Of a stretch of DNA of 64,000 bases, positions 18,446 through 26,943 are shown piece after piece (positions within the stretch are counted from its first letter, which is position 1; every line of letters begins with the position of its first letter). A program made the translations under genes and the position numbers. The notes under the pieces were generated by a model. It was given only the letters and a program-made list of their open reading frames with translations. It was not told where the DNA came from and made no database searches. Origin of the DNA: Actinorhabdospora filicis (lineage in GTDB: Bacteria; Actinomycetota; Actinomycetes; Mycobacteriales; Micromonosporaceae); NCBI RefSeq assembly GCF_030269765.1, contig NZ_BSTX01000002.1, forward strand, positions 1,087,379-1,151,378. The letters run 5' to 3'.

Positions 18446-19470
18446 CACTCGCGCCAGGCCGGCATGACGTCCATCGCGCGGGCGACCTTGGCGCCGTCGC
18501 GTTCGACGAGGTCACCGTGGACGGGGTCGACCAGCGCGGCGTCGACGGCGGCGAAGACGTCCCCGGGCAGCGTCGCCTCCACCGCCGCGGCGTTGGCCGC
18601 GACCTGCTCGGGCCGCGAGGCACCCATGATCGCCGAGGCCACCCCGGGCCGGTGCAGGACCCACGCCAGCGCCAGCTGCGCCATGCTCAGCCCCACCTCA
18701 TCGGCGATGGGCCGCAGCCGCTGCACCGCCTCCAGGACCGCCCGCGACATGTACCGGCTCACGAACAGCTTCCCGCGCTCGGTGGTCGCCCGCGACCCCT
18801 CGGGCACGCCGTCACCGGGCGGGTAGCGCCCGGCCAGGACGCCCTGCGCCAGCGGCGACCACACGATCTGCCCCAGCCCCAGCCGCATACTGGTGGGCAC
18901 GACCTCGGCCTCGGGGACCCGCCACAGCATCGAGTACTGCGGCTGGCTGGACACCAGCGGCACCCGCAGCTCCCGCGTCAGCGCGTGCGCGGCCTCGATC
19001 TGGGCCGCCGTCCACTCCGACACGCCCAGGTACCCGACCTTGCCCTGGTGGACCAGGTCGGCGAAAGCGCTCATGGTCTCCTCCAGCGGCGTGTCGGGAT
19101 CGAAACGATGCGCCTGGTAGAGGTCGATGTGATCGGTGCGCAGCCGCCGCAGCGACGCCTCGGCCGACTCCATCACGTGCTTGCGGGACAGCCCGCGGTC
19201 ATTGGGGCCGTCCCCGGTGGGCAGGGCGACCTTCGTGGCGATGACCAGCGACTCGCGGCGCACACCGGCCAGGGCCTCGCCCAGGGCGCGCTCGCCGGCG
19301 CCGAAGTCGGGGTTGCCGTAGACGTCGGCGGTGTCGAAGGTGGTGACACCGGCGTCCAGGGCCGCGCGCACGCACGCGGCCAGCTGGGAGGGGTCGGCAC
19401 CGGCGAGCCAGTTGCCGAAGGTGAGGGCGGAGATCTTGAGGCCGCTGCTGCCGAGGGAGCGGAACAACAT
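18445..19470 (-). CDS. Aldo/keto reductase
   Basis: 341 residues of the AKR barrel with the Kv-beta-like pattern. The catalytic tetrad is visible as Asp and Tyr in FDTADVYGN, Lys in VIATKVALP and His in DLYQAHRFD. The NADPH end region IMGASRPEQVAANAAAVE is present. It reduces an unknown carbonyl. I chose ATG at 19470 (MLFRSLGSSGLK), which matches the family start; 16 further upstream codons are in frame but unlike the family. Co-transcribed with the MFS exporter. Confidence 0.87.
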   Translation of the reverse strand: MLFRSLGSSGLKISALTFGNWLAGADPSQLAACVRAALDAGVTTFDTADVYGNPDFGAGERALGEALAGVRRESLVIATKVALPTGDGPNDRGLSRKHVMESAEASLRRLRTDHIDLYQAHRFDPDTPLEETMSAFADLVHQGKVGYLGVSEWTAAQIEAAHALTRELRVPLVSSQPQYSMLWRVPEAEVVPTSMRLGLGQIVWSPLAQGVLAGRYPPGDGVPEGSRATTERGKLFVSRYMSRAVLEAVQRLRPIADEVGLSMAQLALAWVLHRPGVASAIMGASRPEQVAANAAAVEATLPGDVFAAVDAALVDPVHGDLVERDGAKVARAMDVMPAWRE

Positions 19471-19546
19471 GGGGTGGGAACCGTCCAAATGTAAGGGGGA
19501 ATTGACGCCTAGGGACATTACACCCGTTCGGTTCGGCGGGAAACGT

Positions 19547-19579
19547 GAAAACCCGCCGCGCTCAGCGCGGCGGGTTTTC
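19547..19579 (-). terminator. Rho-independent terminator of the Hsp70-like gene
   Basis: A perfect 15-bp stem (arms 19547-19561 and 19565-19579, loop of 3 nt) rich in G and C ends in TTTT on the minus strand. It follows the stop at 19594 by 15 bp; the symmetric A run could also terminate plus-strand transcripts. Confidence 0.8.
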
Positions 19580-19593
19580 GTGGAACACGCGGG

Positions 19594-21021
19594 TCAGCTG
19601 TTGCCGTTGAGGGCGACCACCAGCAGCACGATGAAACCGAGCACGAGGATGCCGGCCACCGCGATCGTGGCCACCACCGCCGGTTCCTGGTGCCAGGCCT
19701 TCTTGGCCACCGGCGGCTTGACCGGCTGCTGGACCACCGGCGGCGGCACCACCCGGGGCTGCACGATCGGCGGCTGCGGCGCCGGGCGCATCACCGGCTG
19801 CGGCTGAGGCTGCACGGGACGAATCGGGGGCTGCTGCATCACCGGCGGACGCGGCGGCTGCTGCGGCGGCGGGCCGCTGACCGGGCGGTTGGGAATCACC
19901 GCCGGACGCGCCGGGCCCGACACCGGCGGGCCCACCGGGCGCGCCGGAGCCGCCCCACCGGGACCGCCCACGGCCAGCACGCCCTCGACCACGACCGTCT
20001 CGGGCTGCTCGATGGTGCGCGGTGCCACGCCCATCTCCTTGTGCAGCAGATGCGCCGCCAGCGGGATGCGGCTGGAACCGCCCACCAGGAAGATCCCCAC
20101 CAGGTCCTTGGGCGTCAGCCGCGCCGCGGCGATCGCGCGGCCCATGCACTCCACGGTCCGCTCCAGGTGCGGGCGGGCCAGGTTCTCGAACTCCTCGCGC
20201 GTCAGGTGCGCGTCGACGTCGAGGGCCGGCAGGTGGATGTCGGCGCTGGCGGTGCGCGACAGCATCTCCTTGGCGCCGCGCACGTCCTCGTACAGCATCC
20301 GCCGGTAACGGCGGTCCTTGTCGTCGACGGGGTTGATCAGCTTCTGCCACACCGCCGGGTTGGACGCCCCGTAGGTCTGCCCCAGGTGCTCCACGATCGA
20401 GTGGTCGAAGTCCAGGCCACCGACGTCGTTGAGGCCCTCCTCGCTCAAGACCTCGAAACCGGTCTGGGTGCGCCGCACGACCGTGGCGTCGAAGGTCCCG
20501 CCGCCCAGGTCGTAGATCGCCAGCGACCGGCCCACCGGCACCGAGGTGCCCAGCACGGTCGCGAAATAGGACGCCGCGCCCACCGGCTCCGGAATCAGCT
20601 GCGGCTTGGGCAGGCCCGCGATGTGGGCGGCCTCGATCAGCAGCGACCGGCGCCGCTCACCCCAGCGCGCGGGATGGGTCATCCGCAGCTGCTCGGGCTG
20701 GCCGCCGATCTGGCGGCGGGCCTCGGTCAGGATCTGCTCCAGGACATAGGCCATCAGCCTGGGCACCGCGATCTCCTGGTCGCCCAGGAACACCGAACCG
20801 TCGTCGATACGCCGCTTCGGGTTGGGCTCGAAGCGCGACGGGTCGACGCGGGCGTTGCGTTCGGCGTCGCGGCCGACGAGCATCCGCCCGTCGGGGGCGA
20901 GGTACACCGCCGAGGGCTGCAACGGCGAACCGTCGAACAGCAGCGGCCGCGTACGCCCATCGGGCATTCGCAGGATCGCCACCGTATTGGAGGTACCGAA
21001 GTCAATACCGAGCACGCGCAT
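19594..21021 (-). CDS. Hsp70-family protein with proline-rich linker and C-terminal membrane anchor
   Basis: 475 residues. The actin-like ATPase has phosphate loops GIDFGTSNTV at residue 5 and YDLGGGTFDATVV near 170, and the adenosine motif IFLVGGSSRIPL near 310. DnaK's substrate-binding and lid domains are absent: after about residue 345 comes about 100 residues of Pro/Gln/Val-rich linker, then a hydrophobic segment (VVATIAVAGILVLGFIVLLV) and only four polar residues. So this is a membrane-tethered Hsp70-like ATPase of unknown client. ATG 21021 has GGAG 9 nt upstream. Confidence 0.86.
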   Translation of the reverse strand: MRVLGIDFGTSNTVAILRMPDGRTRPLLFDGSPLQPSAVYLAPDGRMLVGRDAERNARVDPSRFEPNPKRRIDDGSVFLGDQEIAVPRLMAYVLEQILTEARRQIGGQPEQLRMTHPARWGERRRSLLIEAAHIAGLPKPQLIPEPVGAASYFATVLGTSVPVGRSLAIYDLGGGTFDATVVRRTQTGFEVLSEEGLNDVGGLDFDHSIVEHLGQTYGASNPAVWQKLINPVDDKDRRYRRMLYEDVRGAKEMLSRTASADIHLPALDVDAHLTREEFENLARPHLERTVECMGRAIAAARLTPKDLVGIFLVGGSSRIPLAAHLLHKEMGVAPRTIEQPETVVVEGVLAVGGPGGAAPARPVGPPVSGPARPAVIPNRPVSGPPPQQPPRPPVMQQPPIRPVQPQPQPVMRPAPQPPIVQPRVVPPPVVQQPVKPPVAKKAWHQEPAVVATIAVAGILVLGFIVLLVVALNGNS

Positions 21022-21166
21022 CCGAGTTATCTCCTTCCCCGACCGCACACCATACTGCCTACCGTCACACCCGCTGGGAGTCGGCCGTGCGGGTGGCCTC
21101 ACCCGACACCCACCGCGACGTCACCGGAACGTTCTGAAGTGGACACGCCGGGTTCGACAGGCCCGG

Positions 21167-21172
21167 GATACT
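21167..21172 (+). promoter_or_regulatory. -10 hexamer of the glycerophosphodiesterase gene
   Basis: GATACT ends 7 nt before ATG 21180; no Shine-Dalgarno sequence is visible. Confidence 0.4.
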
Positions 21173-21179
21173 CGTAGCC

Positions 21180-21986
21180 ATGCCACACCGGCCCCGCCCG
21201 CACCCGTACCTCGACGCCCCCCACCCCATCGCCTTCGCCCACCGCGGCGGCGGCGCCCAGGGCGACGAGAACTCCTCGGCGGCCCTGGCCCGCGCCGCCG
21301 AGGCCGGCTACCGCTACATCGAGACCGACGTGCACGTGTCCACCGACGGCGTACCGGTCCTCTTCCACGATCCCACCCTCAAACGCCTCACCGGCGACCC
21401 CCGCCGCGTGGAGGACCTCGCCTGGCCCGACCTGGCCGCCATCCGCCTGAGCGGCGAACCCCTCATCCCGCGCCTGGACGACGTCCTGGGCGCCTGGCCG
21501 CACATCCGCTTCAACATCGACATCAAAACCGACACCGCCGTCGAATCCACCCTCGCCGCCCTCAACGCCACCAACAGCCTCGACCGGGTCTGCATCGGGG
21601 CGTTCTCCGACGCCCGCCTCGCCCGCGTCCGCAAAGCCGCCGGACCGCGCCTGGCGACCTCCATGGGCCCCAAAGAAGTCGCCCGCTTCAAACTCGCCTC
21701 CCTCATGCCGCGCTCGCGGCGCGGCGGGGTGGCGGGAGCGGTGGCGTTGCAGGTCCCGGTCCGCTCGGGACCCATCCGGGTCGTCGACCGGCGCTTCGTG
21801 GCCCACGCCCACGACCTGGGTCTTGACGTACACGTGTGGACAGTGGACGATGCCCCCACCATCAACGCCCTGCTGGACCTCGGCGTCGACGGCGTCATGA
21901 CCGACCGCCTGGACGTGCTCAAAGAGGTCTACACCGCCCGCGGCCTATGGCCTGACCCCACCCCCATGGACGGTATGCCCGCATGA
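21180..21986 (+). CDS. Glycerophosphodiester phosphodiesterase
   Basis: 268 residues, cytoplasmic because there is no signal peptide. The GDPD active site is visible as AHRGGG (His), YIETDVHVSTDGVPVLFHD (Glu, Asp and the second His) and later NIDIKTD. It hydrolyses glycerophosphodiesters to glycerol-3-phosphate and an alcohol. Its stop overlaps the next gene's ATG (ATGA), making a two-gene unit with the UMF1 permease. Confidence 0.9.
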   Translation: MPHRPRPHPYLDAPHPIAFAHRGGGAQGDENSSAALARAAEAGYRYIETDVHVSTDGVPVLFHDPTLKRLTGDPRRVEDLAWPDLAAIRLSGEPLIPRLDDVLGAWPHIRFNIDIKTDTAVESTLAALNATNSLDRVCIGAFSDARLARVRKAAGPRLATSMGPKEVARFKLASLMPRSRRGGVAGAVALQVPVRSGPIRVVDRRFVAHAHDLGLDVHVWTVDDAPTINALLDLGVDGVMTDRLDVLKEVYTARGLWPDPTPMDGMPA

Positions 21987-23320
21987 GCACCATCGAGGCC
22001 GGTTACGGCTCCAGCACCCGGCGCGAACGCACCGGCTGGTACATCTACGACTGGGCGAACTCGGCGTTCTCCACCACCGTGGTCACCGCCTTCCTCGGTC
22101 CCTACCTGACGGCGATCGCCAAGAACGGCGCCGACGCCAACGGTGAGATCTCGGTGCTGGGCTGGCACATCCCGGCCGGTTCGCTGTGGCCGTACGTGAC
22201 CAGCCTGTCGGTGATCCTGCAGGTCCTGGTGCTGCCGGTGACCGGCGCGATCGCCGACCGCTCCCGCCGCAAGCGCCAGCTGCTGGGCCTGCTGGCCTAC
22301 ACCGGCGCGGCGGCCACCACGGGCCTGGTGTTCCTGACCGGCTCGCGGTTCCTGCTGGGCGCGGCCCTGTTCCTGGTCGCCAACGTCGCCCTGGGCGCCT
22401 CGGTGGTGGTCTACAACTCGTTCCTGCCGCAGATCTCCAGCGAGGAGGACCGCGACGCCGTCTCCAGCCGGGGCTGGGCCATCGGGTACCTGGGCGGCGG
22501 GACGCTGCTGCTGCTGAACGTCGCGGCGGTGCTGGTGTGGAGCGACCACCAGGGCGAGGTGGCGCGCTGGTCGCTGGTGTCGGCGGGCCTGTGGTGGGCC
22601 GGTTTCACCACGATCACCGTCAAACGCCTGGTCAACCGGGAGCCGGTACTGGGCGAGCACCCGCGCGGCTCGGTGCTCACCGACGGTTTCCGGGAGTTCT
22701 TCCGCACCCTCAAGGGCATGCGCGCCTACCCGCTGACGCTGTTCTTCCTGATCACGTTCCTCATCTACAACGACGGCATCCAGACGGTGATCGCGCTGGC
22801 CGGGCAGTACGGCTCGGAGGAACTGGGCTTCGACAACACCGTGCTGATGCCCACGATCCTGCTGGTGCAGTTCGTGGCCTTCGCCGGGGCGATGGCGCTG
22901 GGCAGGCTGGCCAAGTCGATCGGCGCGTGGAAGACGGTGCTGGTGTCGCTGGCGGTGTGGGTGGTCATCGTGGTGGCCGCCTACTTCATCCCCGCCGGGA
23001 ACGTGGCGATGTTCCTGGCGCTGGGGGTGTCGATCGGGTTCGTGCTGGGCGGCTCGCAGGCGCTGTCGCGCTCGCTGTTCAGCCAGCTGATCCCCAAGGG
23101 TCACGAGGGCGAGTACTTCGGTCTCTACGAGATCAGCGACAAGGGCACCAGCTGGCTGGGGCCGCTGGTGTTCGGGTTCACCTACAGCGCGACCGGCTCC
23201 TACCGGTGGGCGATCGTGTCGCTGATCGTGTTCTTCCTGGTGGGCTTCGCGCTGTTGTTCTTCGTGCCGATGCGCAAGGCGATCGCCGCGGCGGGCAACA
23301 CCCCACCCGCGCGTCTGTGA
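21983..23320 (+). CDS. MFS transporter, UMF1/Atg22 type
   Basis: 445 residues with about 12 membrane segments. GWYIYDWANSAFSTTVVTAF near the N-terminus is the hallmark of the UMF1/Atg22 family; GAIADRSRRKRQLLG is the loop motif and GGSQALSRSLFSQLIPKGHE the second conserved block. In fungi Atg22 exports amino acids from the vacuole; bacterial substrates are unknown. Coupled to the GDPD gene, which may hint at headgroup or glycerol-phosphate export. Confidence 0.86.
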   Translation: MSTIEAGYGSSTRRERTGWYIYDWANSAFSTTVVTAFLGPYLTAIAKNGADANGEISVLGWHIPAGSLWPYVTSLSVILQVLVLPVTGAIADRSRRKRQLLGLLAYTGAAATTGLVFLTGSRFLLGAALFLVANVALGASVVVYNSFLPQISSEEDRDAVSSRGWAIGYLGGGTLLLLNVAAVLVWSDHQGEVARWSLVSAGLWWAGFTTITVKRLVNREPVLGEHPRGSVLTDGFREFFRTLKGMRAYPLTLFFLITFLIYNDGIQTVIALAGQYGSEELGFDNTVLMPTILLVQFVAFAGAMALGRLAKSIGAWKTVLVSLAVWVVIVVAAYFIPAGNVAMFLALGVSIGFVLGGSQALSRSLFSQLIPKGHEGEYFGLYEISDKGTSWLGPLVFGFTYSATGSYRWAIVSLIVFFLVGFALLFFVPMRKAIAAAGNTPPARL

Positions 23321-23349
23321 ACCGGCGGCTGCCCATAGGCTTCCTGCCC

Positions 23350-23991
23350 GTGACGGCGCGCTTGAAGTTCTATTACGGACCCATGGACTGCGGTAAATCC
23401 ACCCTGGCCCTGCAGATCCACCACAACCACACCCGTTCGGGACGCAGGGGCCTGCTGCTGACCCGTCACGACCGTTCGGGGGGCGCGCGCATCACCACCC
23501 GCATCGGGCTGGCCAAGGAGGCCACCGAGCTCACCGACGGCGATGACCTGCGGGCGGTGGCCCAGGCCACCGGCGCCGACTACGTGATCTGCGACGAGGT
23601 GCAGTTCTACCCCGCCGAGCACGTGGAGCAGATGGCCGACCTGGTCGACTGCGACGGCGTCGACGTCTACGCCTTCGGGCTGGCCACCGACTTCCGCTCC
23701 AAGCTGTTCCCGGCGACCCGGCGGCTGCTGGAGCTGGCCGATGAGGCGCTGCGGTTGCAGGTGGAGGTCCTGTGCTGGTGCGGGGCGGAGGGGCAGCTGA
23801 ACGCGCGCGTGGTCGACGGGCGCATCGCGCGCGCCGGGGAGCAGGTCGTCATCGGCGACACCGACTCCTCGGCGGTGCACTACCAGGTCCTGTGCCGCAA
23901 GCACTACCGCTCGGGTGAGCTGTCGCTGACGCCGATGGCCGAGGCGATGGCGTTAGACCCGGCTAGTGGATGCCCGCCATCAGGCGGCTGA
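23350..23991 (+). CDS. tdk: Thymidine kinase
   Basis: 213 residues of type II thymidine kinase, which salvages thymidine to dTMP. The P-loop is GPMDCGKST near residue 10, Walker B-like ICDEVQFY near 77, and the lasso region begins with GLATDFRSKLFPATRRLLEL. A zinc-type Cys pair is present in VLCWCGAEGQ and a further Cys in VLCRKHY. GTG at 23350 gives the family's usual start; TAGGCT lies 8 nt upstream. The 3' end overlaps the convergent POT gene by 29 bp. Confidence 0.9.
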   Translation: MTARLKFYYGPMDCGKSTLALQIHHNHTRSGRRGLLLTRHDRSGGARITTRIGLAKEATELTDGDDLRAVAQATGADYVICDEVQFYPAEHVEQMADLVDCDGVDVYAFGLATDFRSKLFPATRRLLELADEALRLQVEVLCWCGAEGQLNARVVDGRIARAGEQVVIGDTDSSAVHYQVLCRKHYRSGELSLTPMAEAMALDPASGCPPSGG

Positions 23992-25441
23992 GGTTCTTGA
24001 CCAGCCCGAAGGCGGCCACGCCCAGCAGGACCGAGGCCGAGCCGAGGATCAGGAAGTACTGCCACTGGTCGATGACGGTGGCCAGGCGCCCGACCTGGCC
24101 GCCGATGGCGTCGCCGACGGCGGTGGACAGGAACCACAGGCCCAGCATCTGCGCGGTGTAGCCGCTGGGGGCCAGCTTGGTGGTCGTGGACAGCCCCACC
24201 GGGCTGATGCACAGCTCGGCGGTGACCTGCAGCGCGTAGGTGGCCACCAGCCACAGCGGTGAGACCTTCTCTCCGCCGACGGCGGCCAGCGCGGCGAACA
24301 TCATCACGATGAACGACAGGCCGTTGAACACCAGGCCGAGGGCGAACTTGGCCGGGGTGCGCAGGCGGTGGCCCAGCCGCAGCCACACCACCCCGGCGAT
24401 GGGCGAGCCGATGATGATGAAGATCGGGTTGACCGCCTGCAGGGTGGCCGCCGAGATCTCCCCGACCACCGGCAGGTCCAGGTCGGTGGAGTTCTCGGCG
24501 AACAGGTTCAGCACCGACCCGGCCTGGTCGTAGATCAGCCAGAACGAGGCGGCGAAGATGAACAGCCACACGTAGGCCTTCAGGCGGGAGCGCTCGACGT
24601 CGCTGATCTGGCGGTCGGCGAACATCTTGGTGAAGTAGAAGATCGCGATGCCGATCGGGACGATCGTCAGCAGCGCCAGGACGGTGTTGACCCGCAGCCA
24701 TCCCAGCAGCGCCAAGACCACCGCCAGCACCGCCACCACGCCCACGGTGATCCCCACGGCCTTGGCGACCTTGGCGCCCTCGCCCTCGGCGAGGGGCTTG
24801 GTGGGCCGCGCGCCGATCTCGCCCAGGCCCTTGCGCCCGGCCACGTACCAGATCACCGCGATCGTCATGCCCAGCCCGGCCACGCCGAAGGCGATGTGCC
24901 AGTCGCCGTTCTTGCTCAGCGCGCCGGTGACCAGCGGCGCGATGAACGCGCCGATGTTGATGCCCATGTAGAACAGGGAGAACCCGGCGTCGCGGCGCGG
25001 GTCGTCCTTGCCGTAGAGGTTGCCCACCATCGCCGAGATGTTGGGTTTGAGCAGCCCGGTGCCCAGCACGATCAGGACCAGGCCCAGGAAGAACGTGCCG
25101 TGGGTGGGCACCGCCAGGCTGTAGTGGCCCAGCGCGATGACCACACCGCCCCACAGCACCGAGCGCCTGGGCCCCAGCAGCCGGTCGGCGATCCAGCCAC
25201 CGGCGATCGGCGTCAGGTACGCCATGCCGGTGTAGACGCCGTAGAGGGCGGTGGCATCGCTCTGCGACCACCCGAAACCGCCGTTGGCCACCGAGGCCGA
25301 CAGGAACAGCACCAGGATGGCGCGCATCCCGTAATAGCTGAACCGCTCCCACAGCTCGGTGGAGAACAAGGTCGCCAGGGCCCGGGGATGCCCGAAGAAG
25401 CCCCGGTCGGCGCCGGGTTGGAGCTGTCCGTTCTGGGCCAC
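23963..25441 (-). CDS. POT family proton-coupled peptide transporter
   Basis: 492 residues with about 14 membrane segments. The ExxER motif is in FSTELWERFSYYGMRAIL, coupling protons to peptide uptake; GGWIADRLLGPRR and GTGLLKPNISAMVGNLYG are PTR2 signatures, and SFWLIYDQAGSVLNLFAE near residue 300 is the conserved helix-7 region. It should import di- and tripeptides. GTG start with AGGAGG 7 nt upstream. It is downstream of the MocR regulator on the same strand with a 53-bp gap. Confidence 0.9.
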   Translation of the reverse strand: MAQNGQLQPGADRGFFGHPRALATLFSTELWERFSYYGMRAILVLFLSASVANGGFGWSQSDATALYGVYTGMAYLTPIAGGWIADRLLGPRRSVLWGGVVIALGHYSLAVPTHGTFFLGLVLIVLGTGLLKPNISAMVGNLYGKDDPRRDAGFSLFYMGINIGAFIAPLVTGALSKNGDWHIAFGVAGLGMTIAVIWYVAGRKGLGEIGARPTKPLAEGEGAKVAKAVGITVGVVAVLAVVLALLGWLRVNTVLALLTIVPIGIAIFYFTKMFADRQISDVERSRLKAYVWLFIFAASFWLIYDQAGSVLNLFAENSTDLDLPVVGEISAATLQAVNPIFIIIGSPIAGVVWLRLGHRLRTPAKFALGLVFNGLSFIVMMFAALAAVGGEKVSPLWLVATYALQVTAELCISPVGLSTTTKLAPSGYTAQMLGLWFLSTAVGDAIGGQVGRLATVIDQWQYFLILGSASVLLGVAAFGLVKNLSRLMAGIH

Positions 25442-25494
25442 TGCGCACCTCCTGGACGCCGATCATAAGCGGACCGACGGTCATCAACCGGTAT

Positions 25495-26859
25495 TTAGTG
25501 GACGTAGGCGGTGGCGAGCGCGCTGACCGCCGCGCGCATCCGCCCCACCGGGACGCCGGCGAACCCCGCCACCAGCGCCGGGCGGTGCCCCGGCGCGTAC
25601 GACGACAGCGCCGTCACCGCCACCCCGCAGCCCTGGGCGCGGCGGGCCACCGCGGCGTCGTCGCTGCCCTCGGGCAGCCGCAGCAGCACGTGCAGCCCGG
25701 CGTCGATGCCCTCCGGCACCGCCTGCGGGAACAATTCCGCCAGGGCCGCCAGGAACGCGTCGCGCCGCCGCCGGTACTCCGCGCGCGTCACCCGCAGGTG
25801 CCGGTCGTAGCCGCCACCGGACAGGAACCGCGTGAACGCCGCCTGGTCCAGCCCGCCGGCGCCCCGGCAGCGCAGCCACATCCGCCGCGCCAGGTCGGCG
25901 TGCCGCGCCACCGGCACCACCAGCCACCCCAGCCGCAGCGCAGGCGCCAGGGTCTTCGACACCGTCCCGGAGTAGACCACGTGCTCGGGCGCCATGCCCT
26001 GCACCGCGGCCAGCGCCGGACGGTCGTAGCGGTACTCGGCGTCGTAGTCGTCCTCCACGATCAGCCCGTCGCGCTCACGCGCCCAGGCCACCAGGGCCCG
26101 CCTGCGCGCCGCCGACAACGCCACGCCCAGCGGATAGTGATGCGCCGCGGTGACCACCACCGCCCGCGCCCCGGTGGCCGCCAGCGCCGCCACGTCCAGC
26201 CCCTCGCCGTCCACCGGCACGCCCACCACCTCCAGCCCCGAGCGCGCCAGCAGCTCCCGCTGCCCGGCCCCGCAGGGATCCTCCACCGCGATCACCCCGT
26301 GCCCCTCCTCGCGCAGGTGCCCGGCCAGCAGCCCCAGCGCGTCGAAGGTCCCGTGGGTGACCACGATCCGCTCGGCGGAGGCCTCCACCGACCGCACCCG
26401 CCCCAGATACCCCGCCAGCTCCGCCCGAAACTCCCGCGAACCGGCCGCCTCGGGATACCCCAATGCCGCGTCGGGGACCTCGGCCAGCGCCGCGCGCACC
26501 GCCCGCAGCCACGCCGCCCGCGGGAACGCCGCCAGCGACGGCAGGCCCGGCGACAGGTCGAACCGCGCCCGCGCGCCCCCCGGTGCCGCTCCCCCGCCCG
26601 CGCCGGGCGCGGCCAGCTCGGCCACCCGCGTCCCCGAGCCCCGCACCGCCACCAGGTACCCCTCGGCGGCCAGCTGCCGGTACACCGCCGTCACCGTCCC
26701 CCGCGCCACCCCCAGCTGCCCGGCCAGGTCCCGGCTGGACGGCAACCGCGTCCCCGGCGCCAGCACGCCCCGCCGGATCCGCTCCCGCAGCAGCCCCTCC
26801 AGCGACCGCCCGCGCCGCCCCTCCACCGGCAGCGACAGCTCCCGCAGCACCTCCTCCAC
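25495..26859 (-). CDS. MocR-type (GntR-aminotransferase) transcriptional regulator
   Basis: 454 residues. An N-terminal winged helix (LEGLLRERIRRGVLAPGTRL, SSRDLAGQLGVARGTVTAVY) is joined to a fold-type I aminotransferase domain. VEDDYDAEYRYDR and SGTVSKTLAPALRLGWLV carry the PLP aspartate region and the Schiff-base lysine, so it can bind PLP. Members sense PLP or amino-compounds and often control the divergent gene, here an MFS exporter. GTG at 26859 is chosen for the GGGAGG 9 nt upstream. Confidence 0.87.
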   Translation of the reverse strand: MEEVLRELSLPVEGRRGRSLEGLLRERIRRGVLAPGTRLPSSRDLAGQLGVARGTVTAVYRQLAAEGYLVAVRGSGTRVAELAAPGAGGGAAPGGARARFDLSPGLPSLAAFPRAAWLRAVRAALAEVPDAALGYPEAAGSREFRAELAGYLGRVRSVEASAERIVVTHGTFDALGLLAGHLREEGHGVIAVEDPCGAGQRELLARSGLEVVGVPVDGEGLDVAALAATGARAVVVTAAHHYPLGVALSAARRRALVAWARERDGLIVEDDYDAEYRYDRPALAAVQGMAPEHVVYSGTVSKTLAPALRLGWLVVPVARHADLARRMWLRCRGAGGLDQAAFTRFLSGGGYDRHLRVTRAEYRRRRDAFLAALAELFPQAVPEGIDAGLHVLLRLPEGSDDAAVARRAQGCGVAVTALSSYAPGHRPALVAGFAGVPVGRMRAAVSALATAYVH

Positions 26860-26893
26860 CCGCGCACCCCTCCCGAAGTGGACCAGCCGAACC

Positions 26894-26907
26894 GGCCATG
26901 AGTGGCC
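26894..26907. promoter_or_regulatory. Inverted repeat in the mocR/MFS divergent region
   Basis: GGCCA-N4-TGGCC, lying in the 84-bp space between the regulator's start and the exporter's ATG, about 25 bp upstream of the exporter's -10. It is a candidate operator; MocR sites are often direct repeats, so the assignment is weak. Confidence 0.3.
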
Positions 26908-26931
26908 CTGATCATTGGGCCGCAGCGGATC

Positions 26932-26937
26932 TAGCTT
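26932..26937 (+). promoter_or_regulatory. -10 hexamer of the MFS exporter gene
   Basis: TAGCTT ends 6 nt before ATG 26944, suggesting a leaderless exporter mRNA. Confidence 0.5.
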
Positions 26938-26943
26938 CGCAGC

